This document shows positions 25,985-35,363 of a stretch of 49,822 bases of DNA, piece after piece. A program made the translations under genes and the position numbers. The notes beneath the pieces are model-generated. The model had not been told where the DNA came from, made no database searches, and saw nothing but the letters and a program-made list of their open reading frames with translations. The first letter of the stretch is position 1. Each line of letters starts with the position of its first letter. Origin of the DNA: Algoriphagus algorifonticola (GTDB lineage: Bacteria > Bacteroidota > Bacteroidia > Cytophagales > Cyclobacteriaceae). Where the stretch lies: contig NZ_VLOG01000002.1 in the NCBI RefSeq assembly GCF_007655305.1, positions 1 to 49,822 of the forward strand. The letters run 5' to 3'.

Positions 25985-27354
25985 TAGTAGGCATTTTCAC
26001 GGTTAAAAAGTAATTCATGGATTGTCTTGATCATTATGCCCATATCCAACAAAAATGACCAGTTGTTGATATAAAAAGAATCCAGTTTTACTCTTGAACG
26101 AATTTGATGTGGGTTCTCGATTTCACCCCTGTATCCTCTCACCTGAGCTAAGCCTGTAATTCCCGGACGGATTTTATGTCTTGAATTATATCGCTCTATT
26201 TGGGATTTGAATGTCTTATTCATCGGGATTGTATGAGGTCTTGGACCCACAATTGACATATCTCCCAGCAACACATTAATGAACTGAGGCATCTCGTCCA
26301 AAGAGGAGGTTCTCAAAAAAGAACCGATCCTGGTGACTCTTGGATCATTTTTTACAGCCTGATGTGTGTCCGAGTAATCGTTAGGAGTCATGGATCGGAA
26401 TTTCAAACAATTGAACTCCCGATTATTTATCCCATTTCTTTTTTGGATAAAAAAGATCGGACCTCTTGATTCCAATTTGATCAGAATACCTACCAATGGA
26501 ATCAGCCAAGAAAGGATAAAGACGATCACAAAACTGGCGAAAATGACATCAAAAGCACGCTTCATGATGCTGTTGATCGCATGATCCAGTGGAATTTCAT
26601 TGACATTGATTACAAAGAAATCCCCGTATCTGGAGAAGCTTAGATTTTTCTCCAATTGTAAGCTACCTCCCGGAATCATTTTTACTTTGATATAATTCTC
26701 GTCAGCGTAGCCAATAATCTTCTTGACCAATTTGGGTTCTAAATGCTCGTGGATATAAATCAGATCCAGGTCCAATCCTGGAGCTTCGCTAAAGAAATCA
26801 TCTATACCTCCACGAGTTTGGTTACAGTCTGCTTGATTGTCAAAATATCCGAGGAAGTTAATTCCAAAGTCTTTTCTAATCTTGAATACGTCTGCGAGTT
26901 TAGGGCTTGTCCCCCCTTTTCCGACTATAACTGCATTCCGATAATTATTTCCTTTTACTCTATACTGGCGAAGCAACATATGTACTCCAACCCGGAATAT
27001 CCCCATGATCACCAGCATTCCTATTCCCAAAGCAAGAATTGGAATCACCTGTATGGAAGGAGTATTAAATGGAACCCAAAGAACTGCCGCTGCGCCTACA
27101 AACCAGAAAACAGTCCCAGTTAGATGGCGAAGTGTATGATCATATTCATCAGTTCGCCCGATTTTATAATCTTTTCTCAAAGCGGCAATTAAGAGCCACA
27201 GGACTGATAGCGGAAGTAATGCGTCTAAATCAGCACCGTTGAAAAGACCAATTTGGGTTAGAAAAAAATTACAAAGAAATAGAGAAACAAGAGAGGCAAT
27301 AAAGTCACTGCTCACAAAAAGCCAGGGAAAATACTTATCGAATCTACGCTTCAT
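25984..27354 (-). CDS. Undecaprenyl-phosphate sugar phosphotransferase (WcaJ/EpsE type)
   Basis: A 456-residue inner-membrane enzyme that starts exopolysaccharide or O-antigen repeat synthesis by moving a sugar-1-phosphate to undecaprenyl phosphate. Four N-terminal membrane helices are followed by a nucleotide-binding-like region (NAVIVGKGGTSP), a fifth hydrophobic segment (VIFASFVIVFILSWLIPLVG) and the catalytic C-terminal domain. That domain has KFRSMTPND, RIGSFLRTSSLDEMPQFINV, LLGDMSIVGPRPH and IRPGITGLAQVRGYRGE. Length matches WcaJ-like enzymes. It is the first gene of a two-gene unit with the zinc-ribbon methyltransferase. The rest of a polysaccharide cluster (polymerase, flippase, other transferases) is not in the window. 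Confidence 0.93.
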   Translation of the reverse strand: MKRRFDKYFPWLFVSSDFIASLVSLFLCNFFLTQIGLFNGADLDALLPLSVLWLLIAALRKDYKIGRTDEYDHTLRHLTGTVFWFVGAAAVLWVPFNTPSIQVIPILALGIGMLVIMGIFRVGVHMLLRQYRVKGNNYRNAVIVGKGGTSPKLADVFKIRKDFGINFLGYFDNQADCNQTRGGIDDFFSEAPGLDLDLIYIHEHLEPKLVKKIIGYADENYIKVKMIPGGSLQLEKNLSFSRYGDFFVINVNEIPLDHAINSIMKRAFDVIFASFVIVFILSWLIPLVGILIKLESRGPIFFIQKRNGINNREFNCLKFRSMTPNDYSDTHQAVKNDPRVTRIGSFLRTSSLDEMPQFINVLLGDMSIVGPRPHTIPMNKTFKSQIERYNSRHKIRPGITGLAQVRGYRGEIENPHQIRSRVKLDSFYINNWSFLLDMGIMIKTIHELLFNRENAY

Positions 27355-27510
27355 AAAAATCTATAGCAAACAATCATATTTTATCAAAAATCAGGCTAAG
27401 CCGATCTTTTCTCTGGTTTTTCGGATTTCACTTCCAAAATTAAGAAAAGAATCGTCAAGCATGCTTACTTTTGAAGATAAATTATTATACAAACAGCCCT
27501 AAAGGCGCTC

Positions 27511-28182
27511 ATGAATTTTATCTCAAATCTATTCGCTTCTTCGGAAAACCCAGCTTCTCTAGGGGCAAAATTCCGTCAAAAACGTTTAGCTGTATTTGAA
27601 AATCTTTTTTTTCAACACTTCCAAAAAGACCAAGCAATCAAGGTCTTAGATGTAGGAGGAACTGCCTATTTTTGGAAAGGAAGTCGTCTACTAAACCTTC
27701 CTCAAATTGAGATTGTTCTCCTCAATTTGAGCACTGAAGATACAAAGCACCCCAAACTTCAATCCATTGCGGGAGACGCTACTTCCCTCCTTCAATATAA
27801 GGATGATTATTTTGATCTGGTCTTTTCCAACTCAGTAATTGAGCATTTATATACTTTTGAAAACCAGGAAAAAATGGCCAAGGAAATTTTAAGAGTAGGT
27901 AAAAAACATTTCGTTCAGACCCCTAATAAATATTTCCCTGTCGAAGCTCATTATGCTTTACCTTTCGCTCAATACTTTCCAAAAAATTTACTTTTTTCTA
28001 TTCTGACCAAAACAAAACTGAGTAGACTCAGAAAATGGTCAGAGTCAGAGGCCAAACAATACCTGGAAGAAATCAGGCTATTGGATGAAAAGGAAATGAA
28101 AAGTCTTTTCCCTAATTCTAAAATCTTCAAAGAAAAAGTGGCCGGACTGACAAAGTCAATCACGGCCCATAATTTTTATTAG
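27511..28182 (+). CDS. Class I SAM-dependent methyltransferase
   Basis: A 223-residue cytoplasmic protein. Motif I is KVLDVGGTAYFWKG, the acidic strand-2 position is LLNLS, then IAGDATSL and the core FDLVFSNSVIEHL. The C-terminal third is basic. It is divergent from the sugar transferase gene 156 bases away, which points to a shared role in glycan assembly, though the acceptor cannot be read. Its stop codon overlaps that of the convergent DUF3050 gene by 4 bases. Confidence 0.8.
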   Translation: MNFISNLFASSENPASLGAKFRQKRLAVFENLFFQHFQKDQAIKVLDVGGTAYFWKGSRLLNLPQIEIVLLNLSTEDTKHPKLQSIAGDATSLLQYKDDYFDLVFSNSVIEHLYTFENQEKMAKEILRVGKKHFVQTPNKYFPVEAHYALPFAQYFPKNLLFSILTKTKLSRLRKWSESEAKQYLEEIRLLDEKEMKSLFPNSKIFKEKVAGLTKSITAHNFY

Positions 28183-28973
28183 TATGCAAGAGCTGCTTTT
28201 CTTTTAAGCAGTTCGTGGTGTATACCATCCCAAAGGATTTTTCTTGCCTCCAATGCATCTTTTCCTGCAACTGTTGCTTGGTCTAAATGCAAATCAGATT
28301 CCAATAGCATTTCTACCATTCTCCAAGCCAATGGTCCATGCACCTCCTCGTCCAGGTGAATATGTCTGTCAAAGTAATAAGCTAAAGTTTTTAATTCCTC
28401 AGGCTGATTTTTGATCAGCTCATGCACAATCTTTCGGAATAAATCCGGGATCAAATCTTCTCTGCCCAAAGTAAAGGAAGCGGCGATTTCATGGGCTTCT
28501 CCAAACAAAGCAGTTTGATAATTCACTCGCAAAAACTGCTGCACAAAATCCGGAACTTTAGCCACTTTCATGGCCTCATCCAATTTAGCTCCAGAGGAAA
28601 GAGACTCAATCAACTTCTCTATTCTTGAAGTAGAAGCTCCCGCCTCACTCATGGCTCTTAGATAAAGTTCAAAATGACTACAATAGCCACCTTCTCCATC
28701 CTCATCACTTTCTTCAGCTAATACGATATCATTGATCAATCGAGCAACCAATGGGTCCGATGCTGGCAACCAAGGAAGTGACATCCCGGTCAATCTATGC
28801 TGCAATGCCTTCAGCAGTGACATAAAGTCCCAAACCGCAAACACATGGTACTCCATGAATATCCTAAAATCATCCAACCCATTCAAATGCTGGTAAATTG
28901 GATGCTTCAACAACTCTTCTCTCTCTTTGGCCAAGGAGGCCACCAATATTTCCAGTGAATTATTCATACTCAT
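28179..28973 (-). CDS. DUF3050 protein, heme-oxygenase-like fold
   Basis: A 264-residue all-helical soluble protein. The sequence FMEYHVFAVWDFMSLLKALQ near residue 39 is the hallmark of DUF3050. Acid/His pairs recur in separate helices: Glu41/His43, His100-x-Glu102, Glu159-x-His161 and His206-x-Asp208 with His212. That arrangement resembles the ligands of heme-oxygenase-like diiron oxidases, so a metal-dependent oxygenase activity is possible. This is my inference, not a known activity. It lies downstream of an ABC exporter gene on the same strand (77 bases) and overlaps the stop of the convergent methyltransferase by 4 bases. Confidence 0.85.
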   Translation of the reverse strand: MSMNNSLEILVASLAKEREELLKHPIYQHLNGLDDFRIFMEYHVFAVWDFMSLLKALQHRLTGMSLPWLPASDPLVARLINDIVLAEESDEDGEGGYCSHFELYLRAMSEAGASTSRIEKLIESLSSGAKLDEAMKVAKVPDFVQQFLRVNYQTALFGEAHEIAASFTLGREDLIPDLFRKIVHELIKNQPEELKTLAYYFDRHIHLDEEVHGPLAWRMVEMLLESDLHLDQATVAGKDALEARKILWDGIHHELLKRKAALAY

Positions 28974-29050
28974 TTCAGTTACGAAAGATAAACTATCCTT
29001 GGATGGTCAAATGTTCAGAAATTTTAATTGAAAATGCCTATGGCAGATAC

Positions 29051-30841
29051 TTAGTTTTCGGCAAACTGAAGACGTACTAAATTCGCATAAAAGCCGTCCT
29101 CCTGCTCTAAAAGCTGCAAATGATTTCCCTGCTCAACAATTTTTCCTTCGCTTAGCACATATATTCTATCCACTTTTCTGATGGTCGCTAATCTATGAGC
29201 GATTATGATAGTGGTTCTGCCTTTCATCAACTCATCCAAAGCCTCTTGTACCAGGTGCTCAGACTCCGCATCCAGAGAAGAAGTTGCTTCATCTAAAATC
29301 AAGATAGAAGGGTCTTTTAAAATGGCTCTGGCAATCGCTACTCTTTGCCTCTGTCCACCTGAAAGCTTAACTCCCCGTTCCCCTACCAGGGTATCCAACC
29401 CTTCAGGAAACTGAGAAATGAATTGCCAGGCATTGGCTTTTTTGGCAGCCATAATTATTTCTTCCTCGCTGGCATTAGGCTTGGCATACGCAATATTCTC
29501 CCGAATGGACCCACCAAATAATAAAACCTCCTGAGGCACCATTCCGATATGGGAGCGCAATTGTTCCAGATTCCAGAGATTAAGATTCTGCCCATCAATT
29601 TTAATCTCCCCTTGGTGCACGTCATAAAACTTAAGCAAAAGTTGGATGATGGTAGACTTACCAGCTCCTGAATGTCCTGCCAAAGCAATTTTTTCACCTG
29701 GATTGACATAAAAGCTTAAATCCTTCAAAACCTGAAGCTCCGGTCTGGTAGGATAGGAAAAAACGACCTTTTCGAATTCGATTTTTCCCTCCAGCTTTTC
29801 CACCTGAAACTCGCTGCTTTCCTCAACTTTTTCATCCAAAATTTCCAAGACCCGCTCAGAACTTCCTATTGCTTTTTGGATCTGACTGTAAATATCACCC
29901 AAGCCCGCGATAGAGCCTCCTATAAAAGTGGTATACAAAACAAAGGATACTAATTCACCAATACTCATTTCGCCGGAAGCCACCAAGCTTGCGCCATACC
30001 ACATGACCGCTACGATTCCTCCAAATAGTGCAAAAATGATAAATGATATGAATGCCCCTCTGAATTTGGCTGTCTTCAAGGCTACATGAACTACCCTGTT
30101 TAGACCTTTGGAATATCGACTAGATTCATACGCTTCCCCTACAAATGATTTGACTGTACTGATAGACTGCAAAGTTTCTTCTACAATCACATTGGCAGCA
30201 GCTAATTCGTCTTGAGTCTTTTTGGAAAGCCCGCGAATGAATCGACCGAAAACCATCGCAACCAATACCAAAATTGGGAAGGTCCCCAACATGAAAAAGG
30301 TCAATTTGGGGGTGGTGAAAAACAGAAAAGCAATCCCTGCAATCAGTGTAACTACCTGTCGGAATAATTCTGCCAGGGTCACTGAAAAGGTATCCTGGAG
30401 CAAACTGACATCGGAAGTTATTCTGGAGATCAATTCCCCTGTTCTTCTTTTGTCAAAAAAGGTCATCGGTAACCTCAAAAGCCTATTGTAAAGCGACTGC
30501 CGAATATCCCGCATGGACCTTTCAGAGACAAGTGCAAATAACCATACTCTGAAAAAGGAAAAAACACTTTGCACAGCTAGAATCCCCACCAACATCAATG
30601 CGATGGTATTGATATCAGAAACTATCCAGTCTTCTCCCTGGGCAGTATCTATCAGCTTTCCTGCAACAAAAGGAAAAGTCAATAAGGTTAAAGAAGACAG
30701 CAGGAGAAAAAACAAACCCGCAATAAAGGTCCATTTATAGGGCAATAAAAACCTGAAAATCCCACTTAATTTCTGAAAACTCTGCTTATTCAACTTCCGC
30801 TTTTCGTGCTCTTCCAAAGCAGTCCCTCTCTTCTTGGCCAT
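29051..30841 (-). CDS. ABCB/MsbA-like ABC exporter (TMD-NBD half-transporter)
   Basis: A 596-residue inner-membrane protein that works as a homodimer. Six membrane helices span about 35-325, including the coupling-type sequence TGELISRITSDVSLLQ. The nucleotide-binding domain follows: Walker A GHSGAGKST at 389-397, Q-loop VPQEVLLFGGSIREN, signature LSGGQRQR at 493-500, Walker B ILILDEATSSLD from 513 and the H-loop IIAHRLATI. All catalytic residues are present, so it should be active. Substrate is not evident; lipid or drug export is the usual role of the family. It may be co-transcribed with the DUF3050 gene 77 bases downstream. Confidence 0.94.
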   Translation of the reverse strand: MAKKRGTALEEHEKRKLNKQSFQKLSGIFRFLLPYKWTFIAGLFFLLLSSLTLLTFPFVAGKLIDTAQGEDWIVSDINTIALMLVGILAVQSVFSFFRVWLFALVSERSMRDIRQSLYNRLLRLPMTFFDKRRTGELISRITSDVSLLQDTFSVTLAELFRQVVTLIAGIAFLFFTTPKLTFFMLGTFPILVLVAMVFGRFIRGLSKKTQDELAAANVIVEETLQSISTVKSFVGEAYESSRYSKGLNRVVHVALKTAKFRGAFISFIIFALFGGIVAVMWYGASLVASGEMSIGELVSFVLYTTFIGGSIAGLGDIYSQIQKAIGSSERVLEILDEKVEESSEFQVEKLEGKIEFEKVVFSYPTRPELQVLKDLSFYVNPGEKIALAGHSGAGKSTIIQLLLKFYDVHQGEIKIDGQNLNLWNLEQLRSHIGMVPQEVLLFGGSIRENIAYAKPNASEEEIIMAAKKANAWQFISQFPEGLDTLVGERGVKLSGGQRQRVAIARAILKDPSILILDEATSSLDAESEHLVQEALDELMKGRTTIIIAHRLATIRKVDRIYVLSEGKIVEQGNHLQLLEQEDGFYANLVRLQFAEN

Positions 30842-30916
30842 AGTACTATTACTTCAATCTGCAAAAATAGACCTTTTACTCAGAAAAAAGGGAAAAGAGT
30901 CGGATTGTCTGAGGAA

Positions 30917-32038
30917 TTAGGCCAAGCTGGCCAAAAGCTGCTGACTCATCTTCTCTCCAATAGCAGCAGAGTGCTTAAATCCATGACCGGAACATGCGGA
31001 AACCATCCAGGTCATAGAGGAATCAGGATGCTTACCTATCACAAATTTTGAATCCTCCCTCACCGTGTAAAAACAAACCTCAGATTTGAGAAACTCCTTT
31101 TTAAGCCCTTTGATTTTGCCCTTGATTTTTTGATTCCAAAATTCCTCCTGTTCGGTTTGGTTCACTGATCTATTCATAAAGTCCGGATGTGCTGAATCTA
31201 TGAAAGATTCTGTGGCAACCTTGATCGACTCTCCATCCAAACTGGGAAAGCCATAGATAAAATCCTCAGCTTGGGGTCCAAAACCCCACATAAAAACGGG
31301 AAGATTACCAAAATCCAGAGACTGATCCTCAATTTTTATCCAATGCAAAACCTGTCTACAAATCTTGTATTGATTGGCGTGGTCCTCGGGCAGGAAATCC
31401 TTAATCCAGCCACCATTGCATAAAAGGACTCTTTGAGCCATGATCTTTTCTTCCTTGAGTTGAAGACAGACTCCTTGTTCGGTTTGTTCCAATTCAATCA
31501 AAGGCGAATGAACTCTCAGCTGCGCGCCTTGCTTCAGGGCCAAATCCAGTTGGGTTTCAATTATTTTTTCGGGAAAAAGATAGCCCGCACTAGGTTCAAA
31601 ATAAACAGCCCCAGTTTTAGGTAAGTCAAATACCCTATACCGATTTTCCAATTCTTTGGAGTCTAACAATTCATGAGAAATGGAGCACTTTTTCGCGATA
31701 CTTTTGGTTCGCTCAAAAAATCCCTCTCCTCCATGCTTGGACCATGGCTGAACTCCTGAGTCCAGTAAAATTCCTCCACTAGGTATAAAAAGCTGGTTTC
31801 CCGAATCTTGCTCCATTTGTCTCCATATATCCTGGGATCTTTGGGCAAAGTTCACATACTCTTCTCCTTCGCCTACTGCAAGCCGTGTAATTCTGGTTTC
31901 ACCGTGAGAAGAGCCCATCGCATGAGGTGGGTCAAAGCGATCTAATCCTAGAACTGAAAAACCTGATTTTGATAAAAAGTACAAGGCAGCTGACCCAACA
32001 GCTCCCAGACCGACTACAGCTATATCGACTTGCTTCAT
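30917..32038 (-). CDS. Sarcosine oxidase/N-methyltryptophan oxidase family flavoprotein
   Basis: A 373-residue FAD-dependent amine oxidase of the monomeric sarcosine oxidase (SoxA/SolA) type. The dinucleotide-binding motif is VGLGAVGSAALYFLSKSG at the N-terminus, followed by DRFDPPHAMGSSHGETRI, where the His/Gly run is typical. The Cys that forms the covalent 8-alpha-thioether bond with FAD in this family is present as Cys349 in SACSGHGFKHS. It oxidatively demethylates an N-methyl amino acid, releasing formaldehyde and hydrogen peroxide. Length is normal. Neighbours (ABC exporter; membrane coiled-coil protein) do not reveal the substrate. Confidence 0.9.
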   Translation of the reverse strand: MKQVDIAVVGLGAVGSAALYFLSKSGFSVLGLDRFDPPHAMGSSHGETRITRLAVGEGEEYVNFAQRSQDIWRQMEQDSGNQLFIPSGGILLDSGVQPWSKHGGEGFFERTKSIAKKCSISHELLDSKELENRYRVFDLPKTGAVYFEPSAGYLFPEKIIETQLDLALKQGAQLRVHSPLIELEQTEQGVCLQLKEEKIMAQRVLLCNGGWIKDFLPEDHANQYKICRQVLHWIKIEDQSLDFGNLPVFMWGFGPQAEDFIYGFPSLDGESIKVATESFIDSAHPDFMNRSVNQTEQEEFWNQKIKGKIKGLKKEFLKSEVCFYTVREDSKFVIGKHPDSSMTWMVSACSGHGFKHSAAIGEKMSQQLLASLA

Positions 32039-32126
32039 GCTAATAACTTTGAACCAAAATAATCATTAGAAGCAGTTGAAGCACTTATGGACTACATTAA
32101 TTCCGAAATCAAGGATAATTCTGCGA

Positions 32127-32726
32127 TCAATCTTTCCCCATTTGGGCATCGATCAGTTCCCTTTTGAGTTTCCGCTCTCGCTCTAAGGTGTTTTTTCTAT
32201 GCTGATCAAATTCTTCCTGAACCTCTTCCAAGTCCTTTTGGGCTTTACGAATCTTTCTGAAGCTCCTGAAATATTGAAAGGAAAAAAATGCCAATGCAAG
32301 TCCCAAACCTCCTACTAATAGCCACATCAGAGAGGAATAAACGGCCTTATGAATGGCTATTCCAAAAATTGAAAAATTATCCTTTGCTTCTATTGCTTCC
32401 TGCTTTTCGGCTTCAGTTTGATCCAAAACTTGATTTAAACTGGAAATACTATCATTTTTGGAAGTCAGCTGGGTTTTAAGCTCCACAACTTCCGCCCTCA
32501 TGGTCCTCATTGAATCCAGCATATTGGATCTTAACTTATCCAGATTACTTTTCTTGACTACTTTATATTCCTGATAATTATTGGAAGCATCGTAGATGTA
32601 TTCAAATTGGGAATCGATGGTACCGGAGTTCAATGAGTTTTGAGATTCTGAGGACTCCTGAGCCTGAATGTTGGCAGAAAAAAAAGAGAAAATGCCAACC
32701 ACTAAGCTGAGGGTAATTTTTTTCAT
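32127..32726 (-). CDS. Membrane-anchored coiled-coil protein
   Basis: A 199-residue protein with a signal peptide (ending near ANIQAQ). A periplasmic coiled coil at about 60-115 (LRSNMLDSMRTMRAEVVELK) is followed by one membrane helix at about 130-150 (SLMWLLVGGLGLALAFFSF). A highly charged cytoplasmic coiled coil, about 155-195, closes the protein. I know near relatives in Bacteroidota that have been labelled tRNA (guanine-N1)-methyltransferase; nothing here supports that name, since no SPOUT or other catalytic fold is visible. A structural or signalling link across the inner membrane is the most that can be said. Confidence 0.75.
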   Translation of the reverse strand: MKKITLSLVVGIFSFFSANIQAQESSESQNSLNSGTIDSQFEYIYDASNNYQEYKVVKKSNLDKLRSNMLDSMRTMRAEVVELKTQLTSKNDSISSLNQVLDQTEAEKQEAIEAKDNFSIFGIAIHKAVYSSLMWLLVGGLGLALAFFSFQYFRSFRKIRKAQKDLEEVQEEFDQHRKNTLERERKLKRELIDAQMGKD

Positions 32727-32932
32727 AAATTAGGTGTTTTACTATTTACTGAAAGCTGAGAAACCAATAAACGTGCCTCATTTTCTAAAATTATGGCCTT
32801 TTTTTGGAAAGGCCTGACCAAAAGTTGATTTTTGATCGTAAATCAATGGGATAAAATCTCCGGAATGACATCCCAAAAATGCTGTGGATTTTCTACATAT
32901 TCCGAAAAAAATTACCTTGAAAAAAAATCTTG

Positions 32933-34123
32933 ATGGTAAAATACGTGTTCATTTTCATTTTAATGTTTGGGTTGGGCATTAGGACCTTCGCCCAGGAAAA
33001 TGATTTTGATTTAGGAATTCAGGCCTATAATGAGGGGGATTATGAGTCTGCTTTTCTCCTTTTTGACAACTGGTTGCGAGATAATCCACGAGACCCTGAA
33101 GGCTATTGGTACTTGGGTCAGGTTTACGAGCAATTTGATGGGATGAGTGATTTTTTGGCCTTGGAAAACTACAACCAAGCCTTGGCCCTCAACCCCGAAA
33201 TGACTCCTGTCTATTTGCATAGGGGGCGCTTATTTCTTCGATTAAAAAGATTTGAAGAGGCTGAAGCTGATTTTAAAACCTACAGAAGATTACCTAAAGG
33301 AGAGACTACCCGAATTATCTATAAAACCTCCGGCACAGACAGTGGAGTTTCTTCTATTTTCACTGACCAATCCGAAAACCCTTCTCAGATTTTATATCTT
33401 TTATCTTTAAGTAAAGCTGGCCAAGGACAAGTTGAAACTGCCATTTCCCTATTGGACTCTGCTATATACTATAGTCCACTTGAGTCAGATTTCTATGCTG
33501 AAAAAGGCAAGCTACTCATGGATGAAAAGCAGGATCAGACAGCCTTGATTTCCTTGGAAAAAGCCTTGCAGATCAATCCGGATCATTATTTGGCTAAGCA
33601 GCGAGTCTTGAGCATCCGTCAGGGAGGGGACAGGGAGAAATTGGAAGAATTGACCAAAGCAATCTCTACCGATCCTGAAAACCCTCTGCCGTGGAAGATT
33701 AGAGGCTATTATAAATTTTCCCAATCAGACTTCAAAGGGGCATTGACAGACTTTTCAGAAGCTATTTCACTGCACCCAGAGGATGCGGAAAATTGGTTTT
33801 ACCGAGCAAAAACATATGCCAAACTGAAAAACTGGATCAAAGCTGAACAGGATTTTACCGAAGCCATGTTTCTGACTGAGCAGGAGCCTGAGTTGCTTTT
33901 GGGGAGAGGACAAGCCCGATATTATCAAAACAAGACCGAATTGGCTTTGGCTGATTTCATCCAATTGATCAGCATTGATCCCAGCAATGCCAGCGGATAT
34001 TATCACAGAGGGATCACTTTACACAGACTGAATCGGGGTTCGGAAGCCTGTAATGATCTGACCAAAGCAGTGCAACTCGGAATGGAAAATATAGGAGAGG
34101 TCAAGCAAAAAATCTGTAATTGA
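32933..34123 (+). CDS. Secreted TPR-repeat protein
   Basis: A 396-residue exported protein. I start it at the ATG at 32933 rather than the TTG one codon earlier. A signal peptide (MVKYVFIFILMFGLGIRTFA) is followed by about nine tetratricopeptide repeats, for example DFDLGIQAYNEGDYESAFLL, PEGYWYLGQVYEQF, PVYLHRGRLFLRLKRFEEAE and NWFYRAKTYAKLKNWIKAEQ. It ends with NRGSEACNDLTKAVQLG, a common close for such proteins. TPR solenoids mediate protein-protein contact; no catalytic part is visible. It is convergent with the LolC/E-type permease gene, with 4 bases between their stops. Confidence 0.85.
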   Translation: MVKYVFIFILMFGLGIRTFAQENDFDLGIQAYNEGDYESAFLLFDNWLRDNPRDPEGYWYLGQVYEQFDGMSDFLALENYNQALALNPEMTPVYLHRGRLFLRLKRFEEAEADFKTYRRLPKGETTRIIYKTSGTDSGVSSIFTDQSENPSQILYLLSLSKAGQGQVETAISLLDSAIYYSPLESDFYAEKGKLLMDEKQDQTALISLEKALQINPDHYLAKQRVLSIRQGGDREKLEELTKAISTDPENPLPWKIRGYYKFSQSDFKGALTDFSEAISLHPEDAENWFYRAKTYAKLKNWIKAEQDFTEAMFLTEQEPELLLGRGQARYYQNKTELALADFIQLISIDPSNASGYYHRGITLHRLNRGSEACNDLTKAVQLGMENIGEVKQKICN

Positions 34124-34127
34124 TTTT

Positions 34128-35354
34128 TTAGAGCTCTTTGATGGTATCTACTCTGGAAGCAATAAAAGCTGGTCTCCAAGAAGCAAGCAATGTAATGGTG
34201 ACGACTGCTAAACTGATCCAAACAAAATCTGAAAGTACAATCCGAACCGGATAAGCGTCGACCACAGCAGAGGCAATCCCCAAGGATACCAAACCAAAGG
34301 ATTGCTGAGCGAGGCATATCAAGTAGCCCATCACCAAACCAATCAAGGCTCCGGTAAAAGCTATCAGAGCGCCTTGCTTCAAAAATATTTTTTGAATCAA
34401 TCGATCTGGAGCTCCCATGGCTTTGAGAACAGCAATGTCCTTTTTCTTCTCAATGGCCAGCATACTCAGAGAAAAGAAAATATTAAAAGAGGCAATTGCC
34501 AAAATAAATGTGAGCGTAAGAAATACAAAAAGCTTTTCCAGTTTCACTGTTCTCAATAATCCAGCATGCTGTTCATCCGTATTTTTCACAGTGAAATCAC
34601 TCCCTAAATGGGCTTTTAGTCTTTTTTGAACTTCCGCAATAGTACTTCCTTTTGATACTTTGATTTCCAGGGAAGTTCTTCGATTTCCGTAATTCAAAAG
34701 GTCGCGGGTAAAGTTTAAAGGAGCAATGACATATTCGTCATCGAATTGTCTTTCTACAGAGAAGAAAGCTACCGGATCCAAAACTGCAGAAGCATATAGC
34801 TGGCTAGGATCTAAGGTGGCAGCACTGCGGGGTGCTTTGGGATAAAAGACTTTTAAAGGAACATTCTGATCATCCAGATTGACTGAAAGAAAAAAGCCAA
34901 CCCCTCTCCCCAGAATAGCCCCAGGTCTCAGGTCAGTACCCAGTGTGGTGTCTCCCCAAAAATATCCACGGGTAAATCGGTCTTGCTCCAGAAAATTATC
35001 CGATACACCCTTGATCGTACCGACCAACTGATTGCCTTTATAGTCTAATAAGGCATTGTCCTCGATCACTTCTGTTAATACCGCGACGCCCTCAATGGCT
35101 CTAATTCCTCCAAGCCATTCTTCATTCACCTCAAAACTTTTACCCAGGCTCGCTTCTACTTTTAATTCGGCATCAAAGCTGGCAAAAAGTCCGCGGATCA
35201 GGTCTTCCAAACCATTGAAAACAGACATGACAATGACCAATGCCATTGTTCCCACGGCAACTCCCACCATAGAAATGGTAGAAAGCACAGTGATGAAATT
35301 CCGCTTTTTTTTACTTCGGAAATACCGGGCCGCTATAAAATAACTGAGATTCAA
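34128..35354 (-). CDS. LolC/LolE-type ABC transporter permease (FtsX/MacB fold)
   Basis: A 408-residue inner-membrane protein. The N-terminal MNLSYFIAARYFRSKKKRNF and ITVLSTISMVGVAVGTMALV, followed by VMSVFNGLEDLI, are characteristic of LolC/LolE. A large periplasmic MacB-like domain lies between about residues 50 and 270, and three helices of the FtsX domain end the protein. With a LolD ATPase it would release lipoproteins from the inner membrane. No ATPase gene is adjacent, so lolD must be elsewhere. It lies 9 bases behind rbfA on the same strand, an arrangement I believe is common in Bacteroidota. Confidence 0.88.
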   Translation of the reverse strand: MNLSYFIAARYFRSKKKRNFITVLSTISMVGVAVGTMALVIVMSVFNGLEDLIRGLFASFDAELKVEASLGKSFEVNEEWLGGIRAIEGVAVLTEVIEDNALLDYKGNQLVGTIKGVSDNFLEQDRFTRGYFWGDTTLGTDLRPGAILGRGVGFFLSVNLDDQNVPLKVFYPKAPRSAATLDPSQLYASAVLDPVAFFSVERQFDDEYVIAPLNFTRDLLNYGNRRTSLEIKVSKGSTIAEVQKRLKAHLGSDFTVKNTDEQHAGLLRTVKLEKLFVFLTLTFILAIASFNIFFSLSMLAIEKKKDIAVLKAMGAPDRLIQKIFLKQGALIAFTGALIGLVMGYLICLAQQSFGLVSLGIASAVVDAYPVRIVLSDFVWISLAVVTITLLASWRPAFIASRVDTIKEL

Positions 35355-35363
35355 TCGCTGAAA

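Noticed and set aside
32127..32726. tRNA (guanine-N1)-methyltransferase
   Set aside because: A label I associate with similar proteins, but this one is a signal peptide, coiled coils and one membrane helix with no methyltransferase motif.
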